From contig PMOQ01000041.1 of NCBI GenBank assembly GCA_003161255.1, positions 1-54,585 of the forward strand: a stretch of DNA of 54,585 nucleotides, read 5' to 3'. The notes under the pieces are model-generated. The model was not told the origin of the DNA. It worked only from the letters and a program-made list of their open reading frames with translations, and ran no database searches. Below are positions 17,807 to 26,891 of this stretch, piece by piece. Position 1 is the stretch's first letter, and every line of letters begins with the position of its first letter. Both the position numbers and the translations under genes were made by a program. Origin of the DNA: Acidimicrobiaceae bacterium. GTDB taxonomy: Bacteria > Actinomycetota > Acidimicrobiia > Acidimicrobiales > RAAP-2.

Positions 17807-19075
17807 ATGGCGCGTTTCCCCAAACCACCCGAAGGCAGCTGGACCGAGCACTACGGGCTGGGTACCGAGCCGATGTCCTACGAGGACTCCATCTCGACGG
17901 AGTTCTTCGAGCTCGAGCGGGAGGCCATCTTCAAGCGGGCCTGGCTGAACGTGGGCCGGGTCGAGCAGCTCCCCCGCAACGGCAGCTACTTCACGAAGGA
18001 GCTGGTGGTCGCCAGGACCTCGGTCATCATCGTGCGCGACCGCGAGGGCCAGGTGCGGGCGTTCCACAACGTCTGCCGCCACCGGGGCAACAAGCTCGTC
18101 TGGAACGACTTCCCGAAGGAGGAGACGAGCGGGATATCCCGCCAGTTCGTGTGCAAGTACCACGGTTGGCGCTACGACCTCGACGGCTCGTGCTCGTTCG
18201 TGCAACAAGAGCAAGAGTTCTTCGACCTCGACAAGGCCGACTACGGGCTGGTGCCCGTGCACTGCGACGTCTGGGCGGGGTTCATCTTCATCCACCTCGG
18301 CAAGGAGCCCGAGCAGAGCCTCACCGAGTTCCTCGGCCCGATGGTCACCGCGCTCGAGAACTATCCGTTCCACCTGCAGAGCGAGCGGTGGTTCTACCGG
18401 TCGCCCGTGAACGCAAACTGGAAGCTCTATCTGGACGCCTTCCAGGAGTTTTACCATGCACCGGTTCTGCACGCGAAGCAGACCCCGCCCGACTTCTCGG
18501 CGGCGGCACAAAAGGCCGGCTTCGAGGCCCCGTACTACGGGATCGACGGCCCGCACCGCGTGGTGAGCACCGCCGGCATCCATCCCTGGAACCTGGCCCC
18601 CAACCAGCTCAAGCCCATGGAGATCCTCACCCGCAGCGGGCTCTTCGGCCCCTGGGACATGCCCGACCTCAACTTCGAGCAGCAGCCGGCCGGCCTCAAC
18701 CCGGCGGGGTGTGACCCTTGGGGCCTCGACTCGTTCCAGATCTTCCCGAACTTCGTGATCCTGATCTGGGGGCAGTCCTGGTACCTCACCTATCACTACT
18801 GGCCCACCGCATCGAACCAACACATCTTCGAGGGCACGCTGTACTTCGTCCCGGCCAAGACGGCGCGTGAGCGCGTGGCGCACGAGCTGGCGGCCCTCTC
18901 GTTCAAGGAGTACGGCCACCAGGACGCCAACACGCTCGAGGCGACGCAGACGATGCTCGAGTCCCGCGTGCTCGACCGGTTCCCGCTCGGGGACCAAGAG
19001 GTCCTGTGCCGACACCTGCACAAGGTGGCGGGCGAGTGGGTCGACGACTACAAGCGCCAGCTCACGGAGGTGTGA
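17807..19075 (+). CDS. Rieske non-heme iron oxygenase, alpha subunit
   Basis: A 422-residue ring-hydroxylating oxygenase. The [2Fe-2S] Rieske ligands are CRHRGNK near residue 91 and CKYHGWRYDLDG near 116. The mononuclear iron site is in LDAFQEFYHAPVLH near 210-222. Length and motifs are complete. It needs NADH-derived electrons, most simply from the KshB-like reductase at 19486. It is larger than KshA (steroid 9-alpha-hydroxylase), so its substrate need not be a steroid. The next gene, 4 bases downstream, is a small companion protein. Confidence 0.93.
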   Translation: MARFPKPPEGSWTEHYGLGTEPMSYEDSISTEFFELEREAIFKRAWLNVGRVEQLPRNGSYFTKELVVARTSVIIVRDREGQVRAFHNVCRHRGNKLVWNDFPKEETSGISRQFVCKYHGWRYDLDGSCSFVQQEQEFFDLDKADYGLVPVHCDVWAGFIFIHLGKEPEQSLTEFLGPMVTALENYPFHLQSERWFYRSPVNANWKLYLDAFQEFYHAPVLHAKQTPPDFSAAAQKAGFEAPYYGIDGPHRVVSTAGIHPWNLAPNQLKPMEILTRSGLFGPWDMPDLNFEQQPAGLNPAGCDPWGLDSFQIFPNFVILIWGQSWYLTYHYWPTASNQHIFEGTLYFVPAKTARERVAHELAALSFKEYGHQDANTLEATQTMLESRVLDRFPLGDQEVLCRHLHKVAGEWVDDYKRQLTEV

Positions 19076-19079
19076 AGCG

Positions 19080-19415
19080 GTGATCGATGCCCTGTTGCCG
19101 AGCGAGTTCTCCGAGCTCGAGCCCTTCGCAGCCAAGTGGTGCCTGGCCACCGAGCAGGAGCGCTACATGGAGCGGCTGTCCTCGTCCATGACGGAGATGC
19201 AGGCGCTCTACGACGCCGTGACGGCCCGAGCCGAGGAGGCCATGGTCTACTGCGACAAGTTCCCCCTCGACGAGATGCCGGACGACGCGCTCAACCTGCT
19301 GCGCCTCTTGTACTCGATGGTCATGGTGTCCTTCCCCGTCGAGGTGTGGGGCCAGCCCCGGATCCCCGACACCGGTGCCGCCTACCTGGACCTCCTGGTC
19401 GAGCCCATTCCCTGA
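19080..19415 (+). CDS. small protein linked to the Rieske oxygenase (unknown)
   Basis: A 111-residue acidic, mostly helical protein starting VIDALLPSEFSELEPFAAKW. It lies 4 bases after the oxygenase stop, with GGAGG in the last codons of that gene as ribosome binding site. No cofactor motif, signal peptide or membrane segment is visible. Context suggests an accessory or beta-like subunit of the oxygenase, but it is shorter than the usual 160-190 residue beta subunits and shows no clear resemblance to them. Function unassigned. Confidence 0.8.
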   Translation: MIDALLPSEFSELEPFAAKWCLATEQERYMERLSSSMTEMQALYDAVTARAEEAMVYCDKFPLDEMPDDALNLLRLLYSMVMVSFPVEVWGQPRIPDTGAAYLDLLVEPIP

Positions 19416-19485
19416 GCCGGCCGGCACGGCGCGCCCTCGGCGCCCGCCCGACGTCGGGCCTCGGAGGCGTTGCAGCCCGCGGCGT

Positions 19486-20559
19486 TCACATCGCCTCGTA
19501 CTCGACGATCGCGTCCTGACCGGTCGGCAGGGACTGGCAGGTCAGGATCCAGCCCTCCTCGACCTCCTCATCGGTCAGCGCGTTGTTGGCCCGCATGGTG
19601 ACCGATCCCAACTTGAGGAAGGCCATGCAGGTGGCGCAGTTGCCGGCCTCGCAGGAGAACGGCGGGCGCAGGCCGCCCCGCCGGGCCGTCTCGAGCACCG
19701 TGTCGCCGGCGTGGTAGTCGAGCACCGTTGTCTTGCCGGCCAGAATCACCGTGACGTGAGCGGGCATCTGCGTCGTGGGGTCGGCCGAGCCGGCCAACGC
19801 CTGGGCGTCCTTCTCCTGCTGCGCGACCAAGAAGCGCTCGATGAAGATGCGGCTTGGGTCGATGCCGAGATCGCCGAGCACCGATTCCACGAGATCCATG
19901 AAGGGCCCCGGGCCGCAGATGTAGAAGTCGGCGTCGGGCCCGCGCCGGGCGAAGTCGGCGACGGTTTCGGCCACGACGAACCCGGCGTCAGAGTCGAAGT
20001 GGGAAACGAGCTCCATCCGGCCCGGGTGCCGTTCGGAGAGCGCGGTCAGCGCCTGGTCGAAGATCACCGAAGCTCGGTCGCGGTTCGCGTACAGGAGCGT
20101 GACCGGACGTTGCGTGGTGGTGAGGACGTGCTTGGTGATGGACATCACCGGCGTGATCCCGCTGCCACCGCACAACGCCATCACCGGGCGTTCGGTCTCC
20201 TGGGGGCAGAACACCCCCGCCGGCCTGGTGAGCTCGAGCATGTCCCCGTCGGTGAGGTTGTCCAGCATCCAGTTGGACACCAGTCCGCCGGCCACCCGCT
20301 TGACGGTGACGGTCAGGTCGCTGTCGGTCTCCGGCGCGCTCGACATCGAATAGGACCGCAGCTGCTCGTCGCCTCCGATGCGGACCCGGAAGGTGCAGAA
20401 CTGACCGGGCCGGTAGCGGAAGGTCTCGGCGAGCTCGCTCGGGACGTCGAGCACGAATGACCGCGCATCGTCGGTCTCCCGCACGACCCGCTTGATCCGG
20501 AGCTGGTGGTAGCCGTGTACCCGCAGGACCGGGTCGTGGTCATCCGGGGGGTTCGGCAC
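19486..20559 (-). CDS. ferredoxin-NAD(P) reductase with C-terminal 2Fe-2S domain (KshB/PaaE-like)
   Basis: A 357-residue electron-transfer protein with three domains in order: FAD (RSYSMSSAPETD), NAD (LCGGSGITPVMSI and ICGPGPFMDLV) and a plant-type [2Fe-2S] ferredoxin with Cys303, Cys308, Cys311 and Cys341. This is the arrangement of KshB, HmpA-like and PaaE reductases that feed Rieske oxygenases. The GTG at 20559 is chosen because the family domain begins just after it. It converges with the Rieske pair 70 bases away and is the best candidate for its reductase. Confidence 0.92.
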   Translation of the reverse strand: MPNPPDDHDPVLRVHGYHQLRIKRVVRETDDARSFVLDVPSELAETFRYRPGQFCTFRVRIGGDEQLRSYSMSSAPETDSDLTVTVKRVAGGLVSNWMLDNLTDGDMLELTRPAGVFCPQETERPVMALCGGSGITPVMSITKHVLTTTQRPVTLLYANRDRASVIFDQALTALSERHPGRMELVSHFDSDAGFVVAETVADFARRGPDADFYICGPGPFMDLVESVLGDLGIDPSRIFIERFLVAQQEKDAQALAGSADPTTQMPAHVTVILAGKTTVLDYHAGDTVLETARRGGLRPPFSCEAGNCATCMAFLKLGSVTMRANNALTDEEVEEGWILTCQSLPTGQDAIVEYEAM

Positions 20560-20632
20560 GGGTGGCGCGGTCGCGCGACGCTCGCATCTCGACTCGGTGC
20601 TCCTGGGGCCGCGACCCGCCCGGTCGGGGCAT

Positions 20633-22114
20633 CTAGGGGGCGGTCGGCCAGGCCACCGACTTGGTCTCGACGTACTGGTCGAACCCGGCCACCCCGTTCT
20701 GGCGGCCGATCCCGCTGTGCTTGTAGCCGCCGAAGGGCATGTCCGCCGCCCCGAGGGCCATGCCACCGTTGACGGCGAAGGTCCCGGTCCGGATGCGTTC
20801 GGCGACGCTCATCGCGCGGTCGAGCGAGCCCGAGAAGACCCCACCCGAGAGTCCGTAGACGCTGTCGTTGGCGATCTGCACCGCATGGTCGTCGTCGTCG
20901 AAGGGGATGGCGACCAGCACCGGCCCGAAGATCTCCTCCTGGGCGATGGTCATCGAGTTGTCCACGTCGGTGAAGAGGGTCGGCTCGACGTACCAGCCGG
21001 TCGGGAGATGGGCCGGGCGGCTCCCGCCGAGGGCCAGCGTCGCCCCCTCCTTGACCCCCTGGTCGATGTAGCCGAGCACTCGGTCGCGCTGTCTTTCCGA
21101 GACGAGCGGGCCCATGATGACGTCGGGACCCTGTGGATCCCCGTAGGCCACCGAGCCGAGCGTGGCCTTCAGGATCTCCACACCCTCGTCGTAGCGGGAA
21201 CGTGGCAGGAGCATCCGGGTCTGGATGGCGCACCCCTGCCCGCCGTGGAAGCAGACGGCGATCCCGGAAGGGACCGATGTGGCGAACTCGGCGTCGTCGA
21301 GCACGATCGTGGCGGACTTTCCGCCGAGCTCGAGGAAGACGCGCTTGAGGGTCGCGGCGCCCTTCTCCATGATCCGCTTGCCGACGACGGTCGAGCCGGT
21401 GAACGAGATCAGGTCGACCTTGGGCGAGAGCGTCAGCTCCTCGCCGACGAAGTGGTCCGACGAGGTCACCACGTTGAGAACTCCCGGCGGGAAGTCGGTG
21501 TGCTCGGCCACGAGCCGCCCGATTCGGGTGGCGTTCCACGGCGTGTTCGGCGCGGGCTTGAGGATCACCGTGTTCCCGGTGGCCAGCGCCTGGCCCAGCT
21601 TGTTCAGCGTGACCTCGAGCGGGAAGTTCCACGGGACGATCGCGCCCACCACGCCGACCGGCTCCTTCCAGACCTGGCGCGTGTGGCGGTTCCCACGTCG
21701 GTCGGTGCCCTCCGGGAGGTCGGTCCTCCAGGCGTACTCGTCGATCATCGAGATGGGGTAGCCCAGCGCGCCGACCAGAGGGATGTCGAGTTGGTTGGCA
21801 TGGGTGGTCATGCGCGGGCAGCCCACCTCCAAGATGAGCTCCTCGCGCAGCTCCTCGCGCTCGTTCGCGAGCGCTTCTTGCAGCTGGGAGAGGCACCGCT
21901 TTCGCAGTTCGCGGTTGGACGACCAGTCGGTCTCGTCGAAGGCCCGCCGCGCCGCGTCGATGGCGCGGTGCATCTCGGCGTTCGACGCGTCGGCCACCTG
22001 GCCGACGATCTCCTCGGTCGCCGGGTTGACGTTGTCGAACGTCTTGCCCGAGTCGGACCCGATGAGCTCACCGTCGACGAGCATCCTCACTTCGTGGCTT
22101 GCGGCTGGGGTCAT
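20633..22114 (-). CDS. aldehyde dehydrogenase, copy 1
   Basis: A 493-residue NAD(P)-dependent aldehyde dehydrogenase. The catalytic Cys295 (GQGCAIQTR) and general base Glu262 (LELGGKS) are in place, as are IVPWNFPLEVTLNKLG and FTGST of the cofactor site. A paralog of exactly the same length and very high similarity is at 42816-44297. The ATG is used; a TTG at 22168 would add 18 residues. It lies between the ferredoxin reductase and an acyl-CoA dehydrogenase pair, all on the minus strand, but with a 120-base gap upstream that likely holds its own promoter. Confidence 0.93.
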   Translation of the reverse strand: MTPAASHEVRMLVDGELIGSDSGKTFDNVNPATEEIVGQVADASNAEMHRAIDAARRAFDETDWSSNRELRKRCLSQLQEALANEREELREELILEVGCPRMTTHANQLDIPLVGALGYPISMIDEYAWRTDLPEGTDRRGNRHTRQVWKEPVGVVGAIVPWNFPLEVTLNKLGQALATGNTVILKPAPNTPWNATRIGRLVAEHTDFPPGVLNVVTSSDHFVGEELTLSPKVDLISFTGSTVVGKRIMEKGAATLKRVFLELGGKSATIVLDDAEFATSVPSGIAVCFHGGQGCAIQTRMLLPRSRYDEGVEILKATLGSVAYGDPQGPDVIMGPLVSERQRDRVLGYIDQGVKEGATLALGGSRPAHLPTGWYVEPTLFTDVDNSMTIAQEEIFGPVLVAIPFDDDDHAVQIANDSVYGLSGGVFSGSLDRAMSVAERIRTGTFAVNGGMALGAADMPFGGYKHSGIGRQNGVAGFDQYVETKSVAWPTAP

Positions 22115-22234
22115 CGCGCTACCTCTGTCCGTTCGTGGTCTCGCGCCGGGCGGAAACCTGGTTATCAAAAAGTGCCATCAGCATAATCGAGCGCCGCGCC
22201 GGCCCGGCTGGGCGTGACCACCTCGCCGATCGGC

Positions 22235-23185
22235 TCACAGCGGGAGGGTCGGCGGCAACGTGCCGCGCTCGAGCACGTCCTCCCCGAGCTGGCGGGTGAG
22301 CACGCTGCTCGCACCGAGCAGCTGATCGATCACGATCGTGCGACGGACGTAGCGATGGAGCGGGTGTTCGGTGGTGAACCCGATGCCGGCCAGCACCTGT
22401 TGGGCGTGGCGTGCCACGGCGCGCGCGGACCGGCCCGCCAGCCCCTTGGCCATCGCCGCCATGACCGGGGACGGATCTTCCCAGGCCGCGGCCAGCAGCC
22501 CGTCGGCGGCCTCGACGGCGACCAGGCTCTCGGCCAGGCGGTGCCGGATGGCTTGGAACGAGCTGATCGGGCGTCCGAACTGGACACGATCGAGGGCATG
22601 CTGTCGGGCCAGCTCGAGCATCGCTCGCGCCAGGCCGACCAGCTCGTGCCCGACGGCGAGCTGCCCGACGGAGGCCGCCGCCTCCCAGTCGACCGGCCTG
22701 CCGGCCGCCGCGTTGAGGTCGCCGGTGACCTCGACGATGCCGAGCGCGGGATCGAGCCCCCGCACCGGACGGAGCTCGAGCGAGGATGCCTTCACCGTGA
22801 AGGCGACCGGACCCCCGTCGGCCTCGGCGACGACGACCGTTTCGTCCGCACGCGCGACGGTCCTTGTCCCGAGCCCGTGCACCTCGCACCGCCCGGCGCT
22901 GACCCGTCCGGGTGGCGCGGCCCGCCTGAGGAGAGGGAGGACGACCGAGGTGCGACCGCCGTCCTGCCCGCCGAGCGCGGCGGCCAGCAGCCAGTCCAGC
23001 GCGGAGGAGTCGACCACGGTCGACCCTTGTGCCTCGAAAAGCAGCGAGACGGCGGTGTTCCGGTCGGCCACCAGGGCATCGCGCCACCCGAGCTCGTCGA
23101 GCGCTGCGTCGAGCGCCTCGTCGCCGCACGTCTCGGTGGCGTGGCGGATGCCGCGTCGGAAGAGCTCGAGCTCGGACGCTTCCAT
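22235..23185 (-). CDS. acyl-CoA dehydrogenase-like small subunit
   Basis: A 316-residue, strongly shortened acyl-CoA dehydrogenase fold. C-terminal helices are recognisable (ALDRVQFGRPISSFQAIRHRL then QQVLAGIGFTTEHPLHRYV), but the usual QxHGG reads QVLAG and the N-terminal half is poorly conserved. It is the small partner of the upstream gene, whose TGA shares one base with this ATG. The motif loss suggests a structural subunit or one with altered FAD contacts. Confidence 0.85.
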   Translation of the reverse strand: MEASELELFRRGIRHATETCGDEALDAALDELGWRDALVADRNTAVSLLFEAQGSTVVDSSALDWLLAAALGGQDGGRTSVVLPLLRRAAPPGRVSAGRCEVHGLGTRTVARADETVVVAEADGGPVAFTVKASSLELRPVRGLDPALGIVEVTGDLNAAAGRPVDWEAAASVGQLAVGHELVGLARAMLELARQHALDRVQFGRPISSFQAIRHRLAESLVAVEAADGLLAAAWEDPSPVMAAMAKGLAGRSARAVARHAQQVLAGIGFTTEHPLHRYVRRTIVIDQLLGASSVLTRQLGEDVLERGTLPPTLPL

Positions 23186-24315
23186 CAGCGGTCGTCGCCG
23201 AGCCCGAGCAACCTGCGGGCGATGATGTTGCGCTGGATCTCGGCGCTCCCGCCATAGATCGTCGCCGCGCGGGAGTACAGGAACTCGGCCCGCCAGCGAG
23301 CGCTCACCGGATCGTCCCCGGTCGCGACATCGGGGCCGAGCCCCTCTGCGACGAGGTCGAAGATGGCTTGCTCGGCCGTCGCGACGAGCACCTTGTCGAT
23401 GGAGGTCTCCGACCCCAGGGTTTCGCCAGCGGCCAGTCGGCGTTGGGTCGCCCGTGATCGGGCCCGGAATGCCCACAACAACTGGGTCGCCTCACCCACC
23501 GCGGTCGGGTCGAGCGTCCCGGCGGGTGCGGCCGAAACCAGTTGCCCCAGCCGCCGGTGGAGGTATGACGCCCGGTGCCATAGGGCGGTGCTCCGTTCGT
23601 AGGGGAGGAGGTCCATGGCGATGGACCACCCACCGTCGACCTCTCCGAGGACCCGGTCGAGCGGGACCACGACATCGTCGTAGAAGACCTCGCAAAACTC
23701 CTCCGCACCGTGCATCGATTCGATGGGCCGGACCGTGATGCCCGGGCTGTCCATGTCGATGAACATCGCGGTGATCCCGCGGTGTGCGGATTCGGGGGTC
23801 CCCGTCCTCGTCAGGAGGACGCACCGTTGCGCGTACTGGGCCAGGCTCGTCCACACCTTCTGGCCGTTGATCCGCCAGCCCGCATCGGTGTGTGTGGCCC
23901 GGCAGGCCAGGGAGCCGAGGTTGCTCCCGGTGCCCGGTTCGGAGAACCCCTGGCACCAGATCTCATCGCCGGAGAGCAGTTTTGGCACCATCTCGGCCGC
24001 GAGCGCCTCCGGCGCGTAGTCGATCATGGTCGGGGCCAGGACCTCGGGCAGGGAGTAGATGCCGGCCTCGACCAGGTCGCGGGCCGTCAGCACCTCGCCC
24101 AGGTATGCCCGCAGCAGGTTGGAGCCCCCGAGCCCGCCCGCCCGCTCGGGCCAGCCCATGCGCATGAAACCGGCGGCGTAGGCCATCCCCATGACCTTGC
24201 GCAGCTGGGCCACCTGCTGATCGAGGGTCCCGACGCCCTCGTAGTCGCAGGCCAGCTCGCGTTCATGCTCGTCCAGCCAGGCGTCCACCGCCACCTTGAA
24301 CGCATCGAGCTCCAT
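23185..24315 (-). CDS. acyl-CoA dehydrogenase, large subunit (second pair)
   Basis: A 376-residue acyl-CoA dehydrogenase. WCQGFSEPGTGSNLGSL and GQKVWTSLAQYAQRC are the flavin-loop motifs; the C-terminal motif IYGGSAEIQRN has Gly at the classical Glu position, like the other two large subunits in the window. Translationally coupled to the small subunit downstream and only 9 bases after the SnoaL-like gene, so three genes form an operon. Substrate unknown. Confidence 0.9.
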   Translation of the reverse strand: MELDAFKVAVDAWLDEHERELACDYEGVGTLDQQVAQLRKVMGMAYAAGFMRMGWPERAGGLGGSNLLRAYLGEVLTARDLVEAGIYSLPEVLAPTMIDYAPEALAAEMVPKLLSGDEIWCQGFSEPGTGSNLGSLACRATHTDAGWRINGQKVWTSLAQYAQRCVLLTRTGTPESAHRGITAMFIDMDSPGITVRPIESMHGAEEFCEVFYDDVVVPLDRVLGEVDGGWSIAMDLLPYERSTALWHRASYLHRRLGQLVSAAPAGTLDPTAVGEATQLLWAFRARSRATQRRLAAGETLGSETSIDKVLVATAEQAIFDLVAEGLGPDVATGDDPVSARWRAEFLYSRAATIYGGSAEIQRNIIARRLLGLGDDR

Positions 24316-24324
24316 CGGGGTCGT

Positions 24325-24765
24325 TTAGCTGGTCCGCGCTTCCGAGGGCGTCGGACGGGTCGGGTCGTGCGGCTTCCCCGAGTCCCGGGCCCCGCTCCGT
24401 CTGAGGAAGGTCATCGCGCGCGTGTGCAGCCGCCATCCCACCTCGGTCCGCCGGTACGAGTCGGCGTACCAGCCGATGCGCATGTGGTGGTTGGTCTGGT
24501 CCACGAAACAGAGCGTCTGGTGGCCGGTGCCGGTGTCGCCGTCCAGATCGAGCAACGGCGTCCCGGTGAGGAATAGGCCCTTGGGTGCGGCCTCCACCAG
24601 CACCGGAAAGTCACTGAGCTGGTACGTCGACCCGAAGGCGCTGTACGTGCCGTCGGGCGTGAACACCTCGATGACCGCGTCGATGTCGTTCTGGGTCATG
24701 CCGACGGCGTACCGAGCCAGCAGCTGCTCGACTTCGATGATGTCGGCGATTTGCGATTGCTCCAT
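24325..24765 (-). CDS. SnoaL/NTF2-like family protein
   Basis: A 146-residue cone-shaped alpha+beta barrel protein. IEVEQLLARYAVGMTQNDIDAV and VFTPDGTYSAFG are the typical start, and HHMRIGWYADSYRRTEVGWRL the closing sheet. Family members include ketosteroid isomerase-like enzymes, dehydratases and dioxygenase beta subunits, so the activity is open. It starts the operon with the second acyl-CoA dehydrogenase pair and faces a TetR gene across 241 bases. Confidence 0.87.
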   Translation of the reverse strand: MEQSQIADIIEVEQLLARYAVGMTQNDIDAVIEVFTPDGTYSAFGSTYQLSDFPVLVEAAPKGLFLTGTPLLDLDGDTGTGHQTLCFVDQTNHHMRIGWYADSYRRTEVGWRLHTRAMTFLRRSGARDSGKPHDPTRPTPSEARTS

Positions 24766-25006
24766 AGCTCTCTTGGTCTCCGGGAGCGCAGGGAGCGTGC
24801 TCCGAGCCACCAGCGTTGGCGCCCGTGCCGGGGCGGCCCGCTGTCCATGACAATGCCGAGCCACGATAACAGCGTCCGGAGTCGGTGCCGTTTGGGGTTA
24901 GCAGCGCCCCAGATTCCCAGAATCACCGTTGCGGATTACTTCTCAGCGCGTCGGGGGCTAGGGAGAGTCCTGCTCTCATTTGGCGAAAACGGAATAGGCT
25001 CCGGCG

Positions 25007-25726
25007 ATGCCGAGCGAACACCCCGCCGCAGCTGTACCGAGTACGGATGCGCCGGTGCGCAGACGCGACCTCGCGGTGGCCAGGTCCCTCGACTCGGCCC
25101 GGGTGCGCAGCGAGGGCCGCGTGCAGCGCTTCCTCGATGCGGGATTCGAGCTCCTGGCCTCCGCCGAATCCGGTAAGGAGTTCACCGTCCAGGAGGTGGT
25201 CGACCGCTCCGGGCAATCGCTGCGCAGCTTCTACCAGTACTTCGCGGGCAAGCATGAGCTGCTCCTGGCCCTCTTCGACGAGGCGATCCGGTCGACGGCC
25301 GACCGCCTCGAGGAGCATGTCTCCCGGGCGACCACGCCGCTCGATCGGCTGCACTGCTTCGTCGTCGAGTACTACCGCATGTGCCTGCCGGCCACCAAGG
25401 GTCACGCCTCCAAGAACAACCCGACGCCGGTGATGGCCGAGTTCTGTCACCAGTTGCTGACCGCCCACCAGGCCGAGGCGTCGAGAGCCTTCGTGCCCCT
25501 GGTCACCCTCTTGGAGAAGATCCTGGCCGAGTCGGTCGGGTCCGGCGTGGTTCGTCCCGGCCTTGAGTACGAGGACGCCGCCGGCGCCATCTTGTCCACG
25601 ATCATGTTCAACGCCGCCTACGCGCCGACGATCAGCGGCACCGCTGGCCTCCGCCACGGCGATCAGGGCGCCGATCAGATGTGGCAGTTCGTCTCGGCCG
25701 GCATCCTCGCCGGTCCGAGGGTCTGA
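25007..25726 (+). CDS. TetR-family regulator
   Basis: A 239-residue regulator with an N-terminal helix-turn-helix at about residues 40-90 (FTVQEVVDRSGQSLRSFYQYF, then AGKHELLLALFDEAI) and a helical ligand domain. The first 25 residues are an extra Arg-rich arm. It is divergent from the SnoaL/acyl-CoA dehydrogenase operon and probably controls it. The upstream spacer contains CTCTCATTT at 24973-24981, related to the CTTCTCAT promoter motif at 17.7 and 26.8 kb. Confidence 0.9.
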   Translation: MPSEHPAAAVPSTDAPVRRRDLAVARSLDSARVRSEGRVQRFLDAGFELLASAESGKEFTVQEVVDRSGQSLRSFYQYFAGKHELLLALFDEAIRSTADRLEEHVSRATTPLDRLHCFVVEYYRMCLPATKGHASKNNPTPVMAEFCHQLLTAHQAEASRAFVPLVTLLEKILAESVGSGVVRPGLEYEDAAGAILSTIMFNAAYAPTISGTAGLRHGDQGADQMWQFVSAGILAGPRV

Positions 25727-25789
25727 GCCCGCCGGGCGGAGGCGGGGGGCGAGCAACCCGTCGCTCGCGGCCAGCTCCCTCGGTCCGGA

Positions 25790-26755
25790 TCAGCCCGCCG
25801 CGCGGAGCGAGGGCGCGACCGAGGCCAGGAACGCCCGTGTCCGCTCGGCCGACGCCTTGAGTTCGTCGCGGCCCGTGCCGATGGCCACGACCCGCGCGTT
25901 GAGGTCGGTGAGCCCGGCGCTCGCAAAACTGCGCAACCGCTGTTCCATGGCCGACTCGCTCCCGGCGATGAGCACGTCGCCGATGGCGCGGGCATCGCCG
26001 TGCTCCATCAACCGCTGGTAGTTGGGTGAGGTCACGGCCTCGCTCAGCACCCGGTTCGTCCGCTCGACGGCCTCGTTGACCTCGTCATCCCGGCACAGGC
26101 ACACCGGCACACCGGCCAGGATCCTCGGTGCCGGGCGGCCCGCCGCCCCGGCGGCCCGGGTGATGGTGGGCACGACGTGCGAAGAGATGGTCCGCTCGTC
26201 GGCCAGCCACAGGCTGGTCCCGTCGGCCCGAGCCCCGGCCAGCTGCAACATCACGGGGCCCAACGCGGCGATGAGCACGGGTGTGGGCGCGATATCGGTG
26301 ATGTCGAGGGGGTTGTGGATCCGGAACAGCTCGTTCTCGACCTCGACCGGTCCGGGGCCGCGCAGCGCCTGATCCAGGACGTCGAGGTAGTTGCGCATGG
26401 TCAGCGCCTGGCGCTCGTAGGGGAGTCCGAGCATCTCCTCGATGATCCAGTGATGGGACACGCCCAGCCCGAGGACGAAGCGACCGCCGCACACGGTCTG
26501 GACCGACAGGGCCTGCTGGGCCAGGGCGATGGGGTGCCGGGGCTGGACGGGCACGATGGCCGTCCCGATCTCGATCCTCGAGGTGACGGCGCCCGTGACC
26601 GCCGCCGCCGTCATCGCGTCGAAGTCGTCGGGGATCTGCGGGATCCAGATGGAGTCCAACCCGGTTTCCTCGGCCCACCGGGCGTCGGCGCGCAGTCGAT
26701 CCACCTTCGTCGCGTAGCGTCCGCGCTCGGGGCCGACCATGAGACCGATCCGCAT
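25790..26755 (-). CDS. F420-type luciferase-like oxidoreductase
   Basis: A 321-residue LLM-class oxidoreductase of the F420-dependent branch. GLDSIWIPQIPDDFDAM, RIEIGTAIVPVQPRHPI and GRFVLGLGVSHHWIIEEMLG are the family landmarks for cofactor binding on a TIM barrel. Such enzymes reduce or oxidise C=C or carbinol bonds with coenzyme F420, an actinobacterial trait. It is monocistronic, with an AT-rich promoter containing CCTTCTCAT directly upstream. Substrate unknown. Confidence 0.9.
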   Translation of the reverse strand: MRIGLMVGPERGRYATKVDRLRADARWAEETGLDSIWIPQIPDDFDAMTAAAVTGAVTSRIEIGTAIVPVQPRHPIALAQQALSVQTVCGGRFVLGLGVSHHWIIEEMLGLPYERQALTMRNYLDVLDQALRGPGPVEVENELFRIHNPLDITDIAPTPVLIAALGPVMLQLAGARADGTSLWLADERTISSHVVPTITRAAGAAGRPAPRILAGVPVCLCRDDEVNEAVERTNRVLSEAVTSPNYQRLMEHGDARAIGDVLIAGSESAMEQRLRSFASAGLTDLNARVVAIGTGRDELKASAERTRAFLASVAPSLRAAG

Positions 26756-26820
26756 GCGGGGTCCTTTCGGAGAGAAAATGGCCTTCTCATAATAGGGATA
26801 TATCGCTATCGCTGCGTGCT
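26756..26820 (-). promoter_or_regulatory. AT-rich promoter of the F420-type oxidoreductase
   Basis: On the minus strand TATTAT (about 26789-26794) is a good -10 hexamer next to ATGAGAAGG, the complement of the CCTTCTCAT motif. GCGATA occurs twice in direct repeat just upstream. No convincing -35. Confidence 0.4.
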
Positions 26821-26827
26821 AGGGCGC

Positions 26828-26856
26828 TTGACAGGAATGTGCACCCTCAATAGCAT
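26828..26856 (+). promoter_or_regulatory. sigma-70-like promoter TTGACA-N17-TAGCAT
   Basis: TTGACA at 26828-26833 and TAGCAT at 26851-26856 with 17 bases between them form a near-consensus housekeeping promoter reading towards the TauD-like gene, 220 bases away. The inverted-repeat element at 26892-27036 lies between. Confidence 0.45.
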
Positions 26857-26891
26857 TCGCCCGCCGTGCCGGCACGATGCTGGGTCTGGGT

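Noticed and set aside
17780-19150. Open frame of 456 codons on the minus strand
   Set aside because: Antisense to the Rieske oxygenase; its His/Arg/Val-rich sequence mirrors codon bias only.
19446-19459. GCCCGACGTCGGGC palindrome with the same CGACGTCG core as the operator
   Set aside because: It lies between two convergent genes, not in a promoter, and its outer arms do not fit GACATCGAC. More likely a terminator stem or chance.
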